Positions 1 through 9,381 of a DNA stretch of 64,000 nucleotides are shown here, in pieces; position 1 is the stretch's first letter; each line of letters starts with the position of its first letter. A program made the translations under genes and the position numbers. Source of the DNA: Nocardioides dokdonensis FR1436 (lineage in GTDB: Bacteria > Actinomycetota > Actinomycetes > Propionibacteriales > Nocardioidaceae); contig NZ_CP015079.1 of assembly GCF_001653335.1 (NCBI RefSeq), positions 248,001 through 312,000 of the forward strand, written 5' to 3'. The notes under the pieces are model-generated. The model did not search any database and was not told the DNA's origin. It worked only from the letters and a program-made list of their open reading frames with translations.

Positions 1-1024
1 CGAGCCGGGTCAGCACGCCCGAGGTCGGGGCAGCCACCACGTGCGACTCCTTCGCCTGCGGCAGCGCGGCGTCGGGGTCGCCGCCCTGCGCGCGGATCAT
101 CGCCTTCCACGCATCCATCGCCGAGCCGTCGGCGAGCTTGTCGGCGGGGTCGACGTCGGTGACCCCGGCACCGGCGAGCATCTCGCGGGCCAGGGCCAGG
201 GTCAGCTCCACCACGTCGGAGGGACCGCCGCCGGCGAGCACGTCGACGGACTCCGCGACCTCGATCGCGTTGCCGGCGGTGAGCCCGAGCGGGGTGGACA
301 TGTCGGTGAGCAGCGCCACCGTGGCGACGCCGGCGTCGGTGCCGAGCGCGACCATCGTCTCGGCGAGCTCTCGGGCGTCGGCCAGGGACTTCATGAACGC
401 CCCGGTGCCGACCTTGACGTCGAGGACGAGCGCGCCGGTGCCCTCGGCGATCTTCTTGCTCATGATCGAGGAGGCGATGAGCGGGATCGCCTCGACGGTG
501 CCGGTGACGTCACGCAGGGCGTAGAGCTTCTTGTCGGCCGGGGCGAGCTCGGACCCGGCGGCGCAGATGACCGCGCCGATCGACTCGAGCTGCTCGAGCA
601 GGGCGGTGTTGGACAGGTCGGCCTGCCAGCCGGGGATCGCCTCGAGCTTGTCGAGGGTGCCGCCGGTGTGGCCCAGCCCGCGCCCGGACAACTGCGGCAC
701 CGCGACCCCGCAGGCGGCCACCAACGGGGCCAGCGGCAGCGTGATCTTGTCGCCCACGCCGCCGGTGGAGTGCTTGTCGGCCGTGGGGCGCGACAGCGAG
801 GAGAAGTCCATCCGCTCGCCCGAGGCGATCATCGCCTGCGTCCACCGGCTGATCTCGCCGCGGTCCATGCCACGCAGCAGGATCGCCATGGCCAGCGCCG
901 CCATCTGCTCGTCGGCCACGTCGCCGCGGGTGTAGGCATCCACCACCCAGTCGATCTGGCTGTCGGACAGGCCGTGCCCGTCCCGCTTGGCGTGGATGAC
1001 CTCGACTGCGTCGTGCTTGCTCAT
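1..1024 (-). CDS. deoA: Thymidine phosphorylase (partial, C-terminus beyond left edge)
   Basis: Phosphorolysis of thymidine/deoxyuridine to the base and deoxyribose-1-phosphate, a cytoplasmic pyrimidine salvage step. Reading from the ATG at 1024, the first ~341 residues are visible (MSKHDAVEVIHAKRDG...). They contain KHSTGGVGD (phosphate/substrate loop) and the family signature SGRGLGHTGGTLDKLE, followed by the SSIMSKKIAEG and LVLDVKVGTGAFMK blocks typical of thymidine/pyrimidine phosphorylases. The family is usually ~425-440 aa, so roughly 90 residues lie outside the window. It sits 52 nt downstream of cdd on the same strand, probably in one operon, and divergent from a nucleoside ABC importer. 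It could in principle be a pyrimidine-nucleoside phosphorylase (pdp) rather than strict deoA, since the two share these motifs. Confidence 0.93.
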   Translation of the reverse strand, partial: MSKHDAVEVIHAKRDGHGLSDSQIDWVVDAYTRGDVADEQMAALAMAILLRGMDRGEISRWTQAMIASGERMDFSSLSRPTADKHSTGGVGDKITLPLAPLVAACGVAVPQLSGRGLGHTGGTLDKLEAIPGWQADLSNTALLEQLESIGAVICAAGSELAPADKKLYALRDVTGTVEAIPLIASSIMSKKIAEGTGALVLDVKVGTGAFMKSLADARELAETMVALGTDAGVATVALLTDMSTPLGLTAGNAIEVAESVDVLAGGGPSDVVELTLALAREMLAGAGVTDVDPADKLADGSAMDAWKAMIRAQGGDPDAALPQAKESHVVAAPTSGVLTRL

Positions 1025-1076
1025 CTTGTCCTTCCGGCGCGGCGCGGCCGCGTGGTTCGTGAGGGGTGGTGGTCGT

Positions 1077-1493
1077 TCAGGCCAGGTCGTCGGGGCCGAA
1101 GGCGTCGGGCAGCACCTGGTCCATGCGGCGGACCCCCGACACGGTCCAGACCAGCAGGTCGCGGCCGCCGTTCTCGAAGAGCAGCTGGCGGCACCTGCCG
1201 CACGGCATGATCACCGCGCCGTCCCGGTTGACGCACACGAAGTGGGTCAGCCGTCCGCCCCCGCTGATGTGCAGCTGGCTGACGAGCCCGCACTCGGCGC
1301 AGAGCGTCACGCCGTACGCCGCGTTCTCGACGTTGCAGCCCACGACGGTGCGCCCGTCGTCGACCAGCGCGGCGGCGCCCACCGGGTAGTGGGAGTACGG
1401 CGCGTAGGCGCGCCCCATCGCCTCCTGCGCGGCCGCGAGCAGCGTCTGCCAGAGGTCGTCGTCGACCTCGTGGGCGCTCGGCGTCTGTGCCAT
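1077..1493 (-). CDS. cdd: Cytidine deaminase
   Basis: Zinc-dependent deamination of cytidine/deoxycytidine to uridine/deoxyuridine, feeding the neighbouring phosphorylase. 138 aa, normal for the small homotetrameric class. Zinc and catalytic residues are visible: Cys65-Ala-Glu67 (Glu67 is the proton shuttle) and PCGRC with Cys98 and Cys101; CNVENAAYG just before is the substrate loop. The gene precedes deoA on the minus strand with a 52-nt gap. A ~200-nt divergent promoter region separates it from the BMP lipoprotein gene. Confidence 0.95.
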   Translation of the reverse strand: MAQTPSAHEVDDDLWQTLLAAAQEAMGRAYAPYSHYPVGAAALVDDGRTVVGCNVENAAYGVTLCAECGLVSQLHISGGGRLTHFVCVNRDGAVIMPCGRCRQLLFENGGRDLLVWTVSGVRRMDQVLPDAFGPDDLA

Positions 1494-1696
1494 GTCGTCT
1501 CCCTCGTCTCCCTGGTGCGGCTCCAGGATGGACCATCATGCCCGGCGCCCCCGGCCCGCCATGGTCCACGGCACGAGGTCCCAAGTCGATAACTGTTGAG
1601 TATTGCCCCACCGATGCCACCCCGCTCGGCTCTGCCAGGGGCTACCGTGCCGCGTGTCGCCCCCGGAGGTGAGGGGCGCAGATCTGGAGGAAGACC

Positions 1697-2791
1697 TTGA
1701 ACAGGATGAGGAAGACCGTCGTCGGCGGCATCGCCGCGCTCGCGGCCACCACGGCGCTCGCGGCCTGCGGCGACGCACCCGACGAGAACGACAGCAGCAG
1801 CAGCGGCAGCAGCGGGTCGAGTGACTTCCTCCCCTGCATCGTCTCCGACGCGGGCGGCTTCGACGACAAGTCGTTCAACCAGCTCAGCTTCGAGGGCGTG
1901 CAGAAGGCCGCCGCCGAGATCGGCACCACGGAGAAGGGTGTCGAGTCGAACAGCGAGAACGACTACGGCCCGAACCTCGACAGCCTGGTCGCCGAGGGCT
2001 GCGACATCATCGTGGCCGTGGGCTTCGCGCTCTCCTCCGCGACGGTGGAGTCCGCCAACGCCAACCCGGAGATGCAGTACGCCCTCATCGACGACGCGGC
2101 CGACACCGACTTCGACGGCACGAAGGACGCCGACAACGTCAAGCCGCTGCTCTACGACACCGCCCAGGCGGCGTTCCTCGCCGGCTACGCGGCCGCCGAC
2201 TACAGCAAGACCGGCGTCGTGGGCACCTACGGTGGCCAGCCCTTCCCGACCGTCACCATCTTCATGGACGGCTTCCGCCAGGGCGTGGAGTACTACAACG
2301 AGCAGAAGGACGCCAAGGTCAAGGTCGTCGGCTGGGACGGCAAGAACGGTTCCTTCACCGGTGGCTTCGAGGCCAACGAGAAGGCGACCAACACCGCCAA
2401 GCAGCTCATCGACCAGGACGTCGACGTCATCCTCCCCGTCGGCGGGCCCATCTACCAGGGCGCCCTGACCGCGATCGCCGACTCCGGTCGCGACATCGCG
2501 ATGGTCGGCGTGGACGCTGACCAGTTCGAGACCGACCCGGCGACCCAGGACCTGATCCTGACCTCGATCCAGAAGGGCATGGACGTGTCGACGTACGACG
2601 TCGTCATGGCCGCCAGCGAGGGCAGCTTCGATGCCGAGCAGTACGTCGGCACCCTGGAGAACGAGGGCGTGAGCCTGGCCCCGTTCCACAACTTCGAGGA
2701 CAAGGTCTCCGACTCCCTCGCCGACGAGCTCGAGCAGGTCAAGGCGGGCATCATCGACGGGTCCATCACCGTCGAGTCCTACCTGGGCTGA
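1697..2791 (+). CDS. BMP-family nucleoside-binding lipoprotein of an ABC importer
   Basis: Extracellular solute-binding protein of the PnrA/BmpA (Bmp) family, presumed to capture purine or other nucleosides for the importer encoded downstream. 364 aa with a lipoprotein signal peptide: basic start, hydrophobic stretch, lipobox LAAC with Cys24, then a Ser/Gly-rich linker. CIVSDAGGFDDKSFNQLSFEG is the typical Bmp N-terminal lobe motif. I take the TTG at 1697 as start because GGAGG (1686-1690) lies 6 nt upstream; the in-frame ATG at 1706 would sit 15 nt from that ribosome site. First gene of a four-gene transporter operon. Substrate is inferred from family and from adjacent cdd/deoA. Confidence 0.92.
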   Translation: MNRMRKTVVGGIAALAATTALAACGDAPDENDSSSSGSSGSSDFLPCIVSDAGGFDDKSFNQLSFEGVQKAAAEIGTTEKGVESNSENDYGPNLDSLVAEGCDIIVAVGFALSSATVESANANPEMQYALIDDAADTDFDGTKDADNVKPLLYDTAQAAFLAGYAAADYSKTGVVGTYGGQPFPTVTIFMDGFRQGVEYYNEQKDAKVKVVGWDGKNGSFTGGFEANEKATNTAKQLIDQDVDVILPVGGPIYQGALTAIADSGRDIAMVGVDADQFETDPATQDLILTSIQKGMDVSTYDVVMAASEGSFDAEQYVGTLENEGVSLAPFHNFEDKVSDSLADELEQVKAGIIDGSITVESYLG

Positions 2792-2800
2792 CGCACCACC

Positions 2801-2834
2801 GGTGGGGGAGGTCGCTCCGGCTGCCTCCCCCACC
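2801..2834 (+). terminator. Intra-operon hairpin after the solute-binding protein gene
   Basis: Perfect 11-bp inverted repeat GGTGGGGGAGG / CCTCCCCCACC with a 12-nt loop, 10 nt after the stop codon and before the ATPase gene. No U-tract follows. Such hairpins commonly protect or attenuate messages so that the binding protein is made in excess of the membrane components; that role is inference. Confidence 0.6.
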
Positions 2835-2885
2835 AGCACGTCCCGGGGCCCCGCCCCTCCGCAACTGTGTCGCGAGGACTGACCC

Positions 2886-4400
2886 ATGCAACTGGCGCTA
2901 CGCGAGGTGACCAAGCGCTTCGGCTCCCTGGTCGCCAACGACCGGATCTCGCTGACCGTCGAGGGCGGTGAGATCCACTGCCTGCTCGGTGAGAACGGAG
3001 CAGGCAAGTCCACCCTGATGAACGTCCTCTACGGCCTCTACCGCGCCGACGGGGGCGAGATCGTCCTCGACGGTGAGGTCCAGCACTTCACCGGGCCCGG
3101 CGACGCGATCGCCGCCGGCATCGGGATGGTCCACCAGCACTTCATGCTCGTGCCCGTCTTCACCGTGGCCGAGAACGTCATGCTCGGTAACGAGCAGACC
3201 GGCTTCGCCGGCTCCCTGGACCTCGAGGCCGCCCGCGCCCGGGTCCGCGAGATCTCCGACCGCTTCGGCTTCCACGTCGACCCCGACGCCGTGGTGGGCG
3301 ATCTGCCGGTGGGGGTCCAGCAGCGCGTCGAGATCATCAAGGTCCTCTCCCGCGACGCCAAGGTCCTCGTCTTCGACGAGCCGACCGCCGTGCTGACCCC
3401 GCAGGAGACCGACGAGCTGATGGAGATCATGCGCGAGCTGCGCCGCTCCGGCGCCGCCATCGTCTTCATCACCCACAAGCTCCGCGAGGTCCGCGAGGTC
3501 GCGGACCGCATCACCGTCATCCGCCGCGGCACCGTCGTCGGCGAGGCGGATCCCGCGGCCAGCAACGCCGAGCTCGCCGCGATGATGGTCGGTCGCCCGG
3601 TCGAGCTCACGGTCGACAAGCAGGACCCCGAGCTGGGTGGGACCGCGCTCGTGGTCGACGGGCTCAGCGTCTTCGACTCCGCCGGGCTCGTCCACGTCGA
3701 CGACATCAGCTTCGAGGTCCGGGCCGGCGAGATCCTCGCCGTCGCCGGGGTCCAGGGCAACGGCCAGACCGAGCTCACCGAGGCCCTGCTCGGCCTGCAG
3801 GACCACGTCGAGGGCTCGATCCTCCTCGACGGCCAGGAGCTCGTGGGCCGCAAGGTCCGCGACGTCCTCGACGCCGGGGTCGGCTTCGTCCCCGAGGACC
3901 GGCAGGTCGACGGCCTGGTCGGGTCGTTCACGATCGCCGAGAACCTGATGCTGGACCGCAGCTTCGACGCCCCCTTCGTGCGACACGGATCGCTGCAGCT
4001 CTCGGCGCTGCAGGCCTTCGCCGAGGAGAAGCTCGAGCAGTACGACGTGCGCGCACCGGGGATCACCACCCCGGCGGGCAACCTGTCGGGCGGCAACCAG
4101 CAGAAGGTCGTCGTGGCCCGCGAGCTCTCGCGCGAGCTGCGGCTGCTCGTCGCGGCCCAGCCCACCCGGGGCGTCGACGTCGGCTCCATCGAGTTCATCC
4201 ACCAGCAGATCGTGGCCACCCGCGACGCGGGCGTGCCCGTGCTGGTCGTCTCCACCGAGCTCGACGAGGTCGTCGCGCTCGCCGACCGGATCATGGTCCT
4301 CTTCCGGGGCCGCATCGTCGGCATCGTGCCGGCCGACACGCCTCGTGCGGTGCTGGGCCTGATGATGACCGGTGAACGACCCACAGGAGCTGTCGCATGA
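2886..4400 (+). CDS. Nucleoside ABC importer, tandem ATP-binding protein (NupO/YufO-like)
   Basis: 504-aa cytoplasmic ATPase with two fused nucleotide-binding domains, as in ribose/nucleoside importers. Domain 1: Walker A GENGAGKST at 35-43, family-specific signature LPVGVQQRVEI in place of LSGGQ, Walker B VLVFDEPTAVLTPQE. Domain 2: degenerate P-loop GVQGNGQTE, intact LSGGNQQKV signature, and LLVAAQPTRGVD as its Walker B region. This asymmetric pattern is what NupO/YufO-type proteins show. Its stop overlaps the permease start by 4 nt (ATGA), indicating translational coupling. Confidence 0.93.
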   Translation: MQLALREVTKRFGSLVANDRISLTVEGGEIHCLLGENGAGKSTLMNVLYGLYRADGGEIVLDGEVQHFTGPGDAIAAGIGMVHQHFMLVPVFTVAENVMLGNEQTGFAGSLDLEAARARVREISDRFGFHVDPDAVVGDLPVGVQQRVEIIKVLSRDAKVLVFDEPTAVLTPQETDELMEIMRELRRSGAAIVFITHKLREVREVADRITVIRRGTVVGEADPAASNAELAAMMVGRPVELTVDKQDPELGGTALVVDGLSVFDSAGLVHVDDISFEVRAGEILAVAGVQGNGQTELTEALLGLQDHVEGSILLDGQELVGRKVRDVLDAGVGFVPEDRQVDGLVGSFTIAENLMLDRSFDAPFVRHGSLQLSALQAFAEEKLEQYDVRAPGITTPAGNLSGGNQQKVVVARELSRELRLLVAAQPTRGVDVGSIEFIHQQIVATRDAGVPVLVVSTELDEVVALADRIMVLFRGRIVGIVPADTPRAVLGLMMTGERPTGAVA

Positions 4401-5695
4401 GTCGCCCCGAGGACCAGCCGACCGGAGGCGAGACCCAGGGCATCCCGGGCCCCACCGACACCACGGCCGGCATCACCACGCCCGGCCCCGGGTCGAGCAC
4501 CCTCGAGACGCCCGAGCCCCCGCCGGAGACCCCGAGCCGCTGGCACGACGCCGCCCGGGCGATCACCACCGGCAACGCGCTCGTGGCGTTCCTGTCGGTC
4601 CTGATGGCGGTGGTCATCGGCTCGCTGCTGGTGCTGATCACCGACGAGACCGTCCGCGAGACGTCCGGGTACGTCTTCTCCCGCCCCGGCGACTTCCTCG
4701 AGGCCGCCTGGCGGGCGATCTCCGGCGCCTACAGCGCCCTGTTCCGCGGCTCCGTCTACAACTCGCGCGGCGCCGACTTCGCCGCCCAGATCCGGCCGCT
4801 CACCGAGACCCTGAAGTTCGCCTCCCCCCTGATCATGGCCGGCCTCGGTGTGGGGCTGGCCTTCCGGGCCGGGCTGTTCAACATCGGTGGACGGGGCCAG
4901 ATGCTCCTGGCCGGTGCGGCCGCAGGCTGGGTCGGCATCAACGTCGACCTGCCGTTCCCGCTGCACCTGGCCGCAGCCACGATCGCCGGCATGCTCGCCG
5001 GTGCGCTGTGGGCAGGTCTGGCCGGGCTCTTGAAGGCCCGCACCGGGGCGCACGAGGTGATCGTCACGATCATGCTCAACTACGTGGCGTTCTACCTGCT
5101 CTTCTACGCCCTCTCCCGCCAGAGCCTGCTGCAGGCCCCCGGGTCGATCAACCCCAAGTCGTTGCCGGTGCAGGACTCAGCGATCCTCCCCGACCTGCTG
5201 GGCCAGCGGTTCAACCTGCACGCGGGTCTCATCCTGGCCCTGGTCTCGGTCGTCGTCGTGTGGTGGCTGCTCAACCGCTCGGCGCTCGGCTTCCGCTTCC
5301 GCGCCGTCGGAGCCAACCCGCATGCCGCGCGGACGGCCGGCATCGATGTCGGGCGCACCTACGTGGTGGCCATGCTCATCGCCGGCGCCCTCGTGGGCAT
5401 GGCCGGCGCCAACCAGATCCTCGGCACGACCACCAGCGGCGTCACCGTCGACCTCGACGCCGGCATCGGGTTCGACGCCATCACCGTCGCTCTCCTCGGC
5501 CGCTCGCACCCCGTGGGCGTGCTCGGGGCCGGGCTGCTGTTCGGGGCCTTCAAGGCCGGAGGGTTCTCGATGCAGGCCTCCGAGGGCATCCCGGTCGACA
5601 TCGTGCTCGTCATCCAGTCCCTCATCGTGCTGTTCATCGCCGCGCCCCCGTTGGTGCGCGCGATGTTCCGCCTGCCCGCCCAGGAGGCCAAGTGA
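4397..5695 (+). CDS. Nucleoside ABC importer permease 1 (NupP/YufP-like)
   Basis: 432-aa integral membrane permease of the branched-chain amino acid/ribose-type (BPD_transp_2) fold. A hydrophilic Pro/Thr-rich cytoplasmic N-terminus of ~50 residues precedes about ten hydrophobic segments; GLFNIGGRGQMLLAG and the coupling region GANPHAARTAGIDV are characteristic. Overlaps the upstream ATPase stop by ATGA and the downstream permease start by GTGA, so the three genes are translationally coupled. Confidence 0.92.
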   Translation: MSRPEDQPTGGETQGIPGPTDTTAGITTPGPGSSTLETPEPPPETPSRWHDAARAITTGNALVAFLSVLMAVVIGSLLVLITDETVRETSGYVFSRPGDFLEAAWRAISGAYSALFRGSVYNSRGADFAAQIRPLTETLKFASPLIMAGLGVGLAFRAGLFNIGGRGQMLLAGAAAGWVGINVDLPFPLHLAAATIAGMLAGALWAGLAGLLKARTGAHEVIVTIMLNYVAFYLLFYALSRQSLLQAPGSINPKSLPVQDSAILPDLLGQRFNLHAGLILALVSVVVVWWLLNRSALGFRFRAVGANPHAARTAGIDVGRTYVVAMLIAGALVGMAGANQILGTTTSGVTVDLDAGIGFDAITVALLGRSHPVGVLGAGLLFGAFKAGGFSMQASEGIPVDIVLVIQSLIVLFIAAPPLVRAMFRLPAQEAK

Positions 5696-6960
5696 GCACG
5701 CAGGCAACCGAGCCCACGACCACGGGCCGCACGGTCCTGACCCCCAAGATCCCCATCCTGCTGGGCGTCGTGACGCTGCTGCTCGGCGCCGCGATCGCGA
5801 TCGGCTCGCAGAGCGGCGACACCACGTTCCGCATCTCCACCCGCCGCGACGTCCTGCAGCTGCCCGACATCACCGTCCCGGCGGAGGCCACCGCCTGGCT
5901 CTCGGTCGTGCTGATGCTCCTGTGCACCGCCGAGGCGACGCGTCGCTACCTCGCGCGCCGCAAGACCCCTGCGTGGGTCCCGGTCTCGTTCAGCATCATC
6001 GCCATGATCGGTTTCCTGGCCTGGGCCGCCGCAGGCGCCACCCTGCCGGTCGTCGGCCTGCTGGCCGGTGCGCTGGCCCTCGCCGTGCCGCTCGTCTTCG
6101 GCGCGCTCGGCGGCGTGCTGGGTGAGCGGGTCGGCGTGGTCAACATCGCCATCGACGGCCAGCTGCTCGCCGGCGCGTTCGCCGCCGCCCTGGTCGGCTC
6201 GGTCGTCGGCTCGGCCTGGGCCGGTCTCCTGGGTGCCATGGTCGCCGGGGCCCTGGTGGGCCTGGTGCTGGGCGTCTTCGCGATCAGCTACTTCGTCGAC
6301 CAGGTCATCGTGGGCGTGGTCCTCAACGTGCTGATCATCGGCCTGACCAGCTTCATGTTCTCGCAGGTCCTGGCGCCCAACGCGGCCTCCCTCAACAGCC
6401 CGCCGCGGTTCCGGCCACTGTCGATCCCGGTGCTCGGCGAGATCCCGTTGGTGGGCCCGATCCTCTTCCGCCAGTCGATCCTGGTCTACCTGCTCTACAT
6501 CGCGGTCGCGGTCGTGACCTTCATGCTCTACCGCACCCGGTGGGGCCTGCGCGTGCGCGCCGTGGGCGAGCACCCCCAGGCCGCCGACACCGTCGGCATC
6601 AACGTGACCCGGACCCGCTACCGCACCCTGATCATCGCGGGGGCGACCGCCGGGGCCGGTGGTGCGTTCTACACGCTGGTCTCGGTCTCGCAGTTCAACC
6701 GCGAGATGACCGGTGGAGCGGGCTACATCGCGCTGGCCGCAGTGATCTTCGGCAAGTGGGACCCCATCCGGGCCACCCTGGCGGCGCTGCTCTTCGGGTT
6801 CGCCTCGAACCTGCAGGGCGTGCTCTCGGTCATCGGTTCGCCGGTGCCGAGCGAGTTCATGCTGATGATGCCCTACGTCGTGACGGTGTTCGCCGTGGCC
6901 GGGCTCGTCGGGCGGTCCCGTGCTCCAGCGGCGGTGGGAGTGCCCTACCGCAAGGGCTGA
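5692..6960 (+). CDS. Nucleoside ABC importer permease 2 (NupQ/YufQ-like)
   Basis: 422-aa second permease. The start is the GTG at 5692 inside GTGA, overlapping the stop of permease 1; the protein opens with STQATEPTTTGRTVLTPKIP and then alternates hydrophobic spans. VGVVNIAIDGQLLAGAF and AVGEHPQAADTVGINV are the family motifs. An in-frame open region upstream of this GTG belongs to the other permease's coding region and is not part of the gene. The 3' end overlaps the convergent M20 gene by 16 nt. Confidence 0.92.
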   Translation: MSTQATEPTTTGRTVLTPKIPILLGVVTLLLGAAIAIGSQSGDTTFRISTRRDVLQLPDITVPAEATAWLSVVLMLLCTAEATRRYLARRKTPAWVPVSFSIIAMIGFLAWAAAGATLPVVGLLAGALALAVPLVFGALGGVLGERVGVVNIAIDGQLLAGAFAAALVGSVVGSAWAGLLGAMVAGALVGLVLGVFAISYFVDQVIVGVVLNVLIIGLTSFMFSQVLAPNAASLNSPPRFRPLSIPVLGEIPLVGPILFRQSILVYLLYIAVAVVTFMLYRTRWGLRVRAVGEHPQAADTVGINVTRTRYRTLIIAGATAGAGGAFYTLVSVSQFNREMTGGAGYIALAAVIFGKWDPIRATLAALLFGFASNLQGVLSVIGSPVPSEFMLMMPYVVTVFAVAGLVGRSRAPAAVGVPYRKG

Positions 6961-8171
6961 GCGTTCGCGCGGACGGCGACCTCGGCGAGCAGCCGGGCGC
7001 CGATCGCGATCGCGCGCTCGTCGATGCGCAGGTCGCCCTGGTGCAGGTCGTACGTCGCTCCCCCCGGGGTGCGCGTGCCCAGCCGCATCATGGCGCCGGG
7101 CACCTCGTCGACGTACCAGCCGAAGTCCTCCCCGCCCAGGCTCTGCGGTGCCACCACGCGACCGTCGGGCCCCAGGACCGAGGCGACGGCGTCGGCCAGC
7201 ATCGAGTTGGACACGGCCTCGTTGACCACCGGGGGCACCCCCCGGGTGTAGTCGACGTGGGCGGTGACGCCGTAGGGGCGCACGATCTCGTGGACCAGCT
7301 CGCGGACCATCTTCTCGGCGTCGGCCCAGGCGACGGCGTCGAGGATCCGCACCGTGCCGGACAGCAGGCCCCGCTCGGGGATCACGTTGGGCGCCGAGCC
7401 GGCCTGGATGCGGCCCCACACGACCGAGACCCCGGCGCGGGGGTCGAAGCGACGCGAGAGGATCGCCGGGACCTCGGTGGTCACCTTGGCCAGCGCGAAC
7501 GTCAGGTCGCCGGTCAGGTGCGGGCGCGAGGTGTGTCCGCCGGTGCCCTCGAGGCGCACGTCGACCTGGTCGGCGGCGCTGGTCATCGGGCCGAGGCGCA
7601 GGCCCACCTGCCCGACGTCGACACCGGGGTCGCAGTGCAGCGCGAAGACCCGGTCGACCTCGTCGAGGAGGCCCAGGCCCAGGAGTCGCACGGCTCCCCC
7701 GGGCATCACCTCCTCGGCCGGCTGGAAGAACAGACGCACCCGGCCGGGGAGCATGCCCTCGGTGTGCACCCGGGCCAGTGCTGCCGCTGCGCCGACGAGA
7801 GCCGTGGTGTGCACGTCGTGACCGCAGGCGTGCGCGACGCCCGGCACGGTGCTCGACCACGGATCCCCGGTGGTCTCCTGGATCGGCAGGGCGTCGAGGT
7901 CGGCGCGCAGGCCCACGACCGGGCCCGCCCGGCGCTCGCCCAGGTCGGCGACGAGCCCGGAGCCCGGCAGCCGCTCCACCCGCCACCCCAGCGCCTCCAC
8001 GCGCTCGGCGACCGCGGCGGTGGTCCGGGTCTCGTGCCACGACAGCTCGGGATGGGCGTGCAGGTCACGGCGCAGCGCGACCAGCGCCTCGGCGCCCGAC
8101 TCCACCTCGTCCCGGATGAGGTCGTGGAGTCGGGCGTCGCGGGCGGCGTCGAGCTGGGCGTCGGTGGACAT
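6945..8171 (-). CDS. M20-family amidohydrolase/peptidase
   Basis: 408-aa cytoplasmic metallo-hydrolase of the M20D (hippurate/N-acyl-amino acid amidohydrolase) type. Metal-ligand motifs are present in order: ACGHDVHT, QPAEEVMPGGA, FALHCDPG and a C-terminal GGEDFGWY/LHQGD region; the inserted dimerisation lid is seen around GTGGHTSRPHLTGD. Length is normal. Convergent with the transporter operon, overlapping its last 16 nt. Actual substrate is not deducible; hydrolysis of N-acyl amino acids or related amides is the family expectation. Confidence 0.9.
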   Translation of the reverse strand: MSTDAQLDAARDARLHDLIRDEVESGAEALVALRRDLHAHPELSWHETRTTAAVAERVEALGWRVERLPGSGLVADLGERRAGPVVGLRADLDALPIQETTGDPWSSTVPGVAHACGHDVHTTALVGAAAALARVHTEGMLPGRVRLFFQPAEEVMPGGAVRLLGLGLLDEVDRVFALHCDPGVDVGQVGLRLGPMTSAADQVDVRLEGTGGHTSRPHLTGDLTFALAKVTTEVPAILSRRFDPRAGVSVVWGRIQAGSAPNVIPERGLLSGTVRILDAVAWADAEKMVRELVHEIVRPYGVTAHVDYTRGVPPVVNEAVSNSMLADAVASVLGPDGRVVAPQSLGGEDFGWYVDEVPGAMMRLGTRTPGGATYDLHQGDLRIDERAIAIGARLLAEVAVRANAQPLR

Positions 8172-8202
8172 CGGCCCCAGGCTAGTGGAGCGGCCACCGA
8201 CC

Positions 8203-9303
8203 TCAGCCCAGCGGGAAGCTCCGGACCTTGCCGCCCGGGCGTTGGCCCGGCCCGGTCCCCTTCAGCACGTCGGTCGTGGCCCACAGCCGACCGCCCGAGA
8301 TCTCGAGGTCGCCCGGCATGGTGACCTTGCGCCAGGTCTTGGCCTTCGAGGACCCGTCGGCGATCCGCGAGATCCGGTTCTTGAAGAGCTCGGACACGTA
8401 GACGTCGCCCCCGGGGTCCACCGCCAGGCCGGTCGCGGAGACCAGCCCCCGCGCCAGCCGCTCGGTGGTGCCGCTGGCCGGGTCGACGACGTACACCGCT
8501 CCCAGCCTGCCGACGCTGCCGTCCTCCGGACCACCGGGCAGCGACGAGACGTAGAGCTGTCCGCCGGGGCCGATCTCGACATCGGTGGGCACCGACTCGA
8601 AGCGGTAGTCCAGCCCCACCGTGCAGCCGGGCAGACCGTTGGCCTTCGCCCGCGCCTTGGTGATCTCGGTGACCGCAGGCGGGATGACCGCCACCGTGGA
8701 GACCTTGTGACCACTGATCGCCAGCACCGCGTTCGCCCCCGCGTCGGCCACGTAGGTCACCCCCGGGGCGCTCGTCGTGGCGTACGGGTGGGTCTCGACC
8801 GACCCGGTGTAGGTCGCCGGCCCCACCTGCTTGGGGAGCTTCGCAGCACAGCTCTTGGAGATGCCACGGAACCCGTAGGTCACGTCCCCGTCAGGGTTGC
8901 TCCTCCGCTCGTGCTTGCCGAGGTCCGCCACCCCCCGGTCGCGGCCCTGGGCATCGATGCGTCGGATCTTGCCGACCTCGTTGTGACCGCGCGAGACGGC
9001 GTAGGTCACCGCGCCGCCGCGCACCGAGACCGCACCCGCCTCGCCGCCCTTGGCCACCGAGGCGATCACCTGCGCCTTCTTGCCGGGCAGGCGCCGCATC
9101 AGCAGGCCGGCGAAGTTCTGCGACACGTAGACCGTGCCGTCGTCGGTCACCGCGAGGCTGAGCGGGCTGGTGAGTCCGTGCACCACCGGACGGGCCGCGG
9201 GATCCCCCGCGGAGGGCCCGGCGACGACCGGGGACAGCAGTGACCCGGCGGCCAGCGCTGCGAGCGCTGGGCCGGCGGTCAGGGACAACATGATCGAGCG
9301 CAT
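8203..9303 (-). CDS. Secreted ScyD/ScyE-like beta-propeller protein
   Basis: 366-aa exported protein. I start at the ATG at 9303, which has GGAGG 5 nt upstream; an in-frame start at 9360 has no such site. Signal peptide: MRS, then a hydrophobic run ending near VVAGPSAG. The mature part has repeated propeller blades (DGTVYVSQNF, GPGGQLYVSSLPGG, DPGGDVYVSELF) as in ScyD/ScyE- and NHL-like proteins. It contains no recognisable catalytic residues. Function unknown; an extracellular or cell-surface role is likely. Only 31 nt separate it from the start of the M20 gene on the same strand. Confidence 0.72.
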   Translation of the reverse strand: MRSIMLSLTAGPALAALAAGSLLSPVVAGPSAGDPAARPVVHGLTSPLSLAVTDDGTVYVSQNFAGLLMRRLPGKKAQVIASVAKGGEAGAVSVRGGAVTYAVSRGHNEVGKIRRIDAQGRDRGVADLGKHERRSNPDGDVTYGFRGISKSCAAKLPKQVGPATYTGSVETHPYATTSAPGVTYVADAGANAVLAISGHKVSTVAVIPPAVTEITKARAKANGLPGCTVGLDYRFESVPTDVEIGPGGQLYVSSLPGGPEDGSVGRLGAVYVVDPASGTTERLARGLVSATGLAVDPGGDVYVSELFKNRISRIADGSSKAKTWRKVTMPGDLEISGGRLWATTDVLKGTGPGQRPGGKVRSFPLG

Positions 9304-9381
9304 GGCAGCCTCCACTGGAAGTAAAGGACGATCGTGCGCCCGCGACACCCTGACGGGCATACCCGGTTGTCGGTATCTGTC

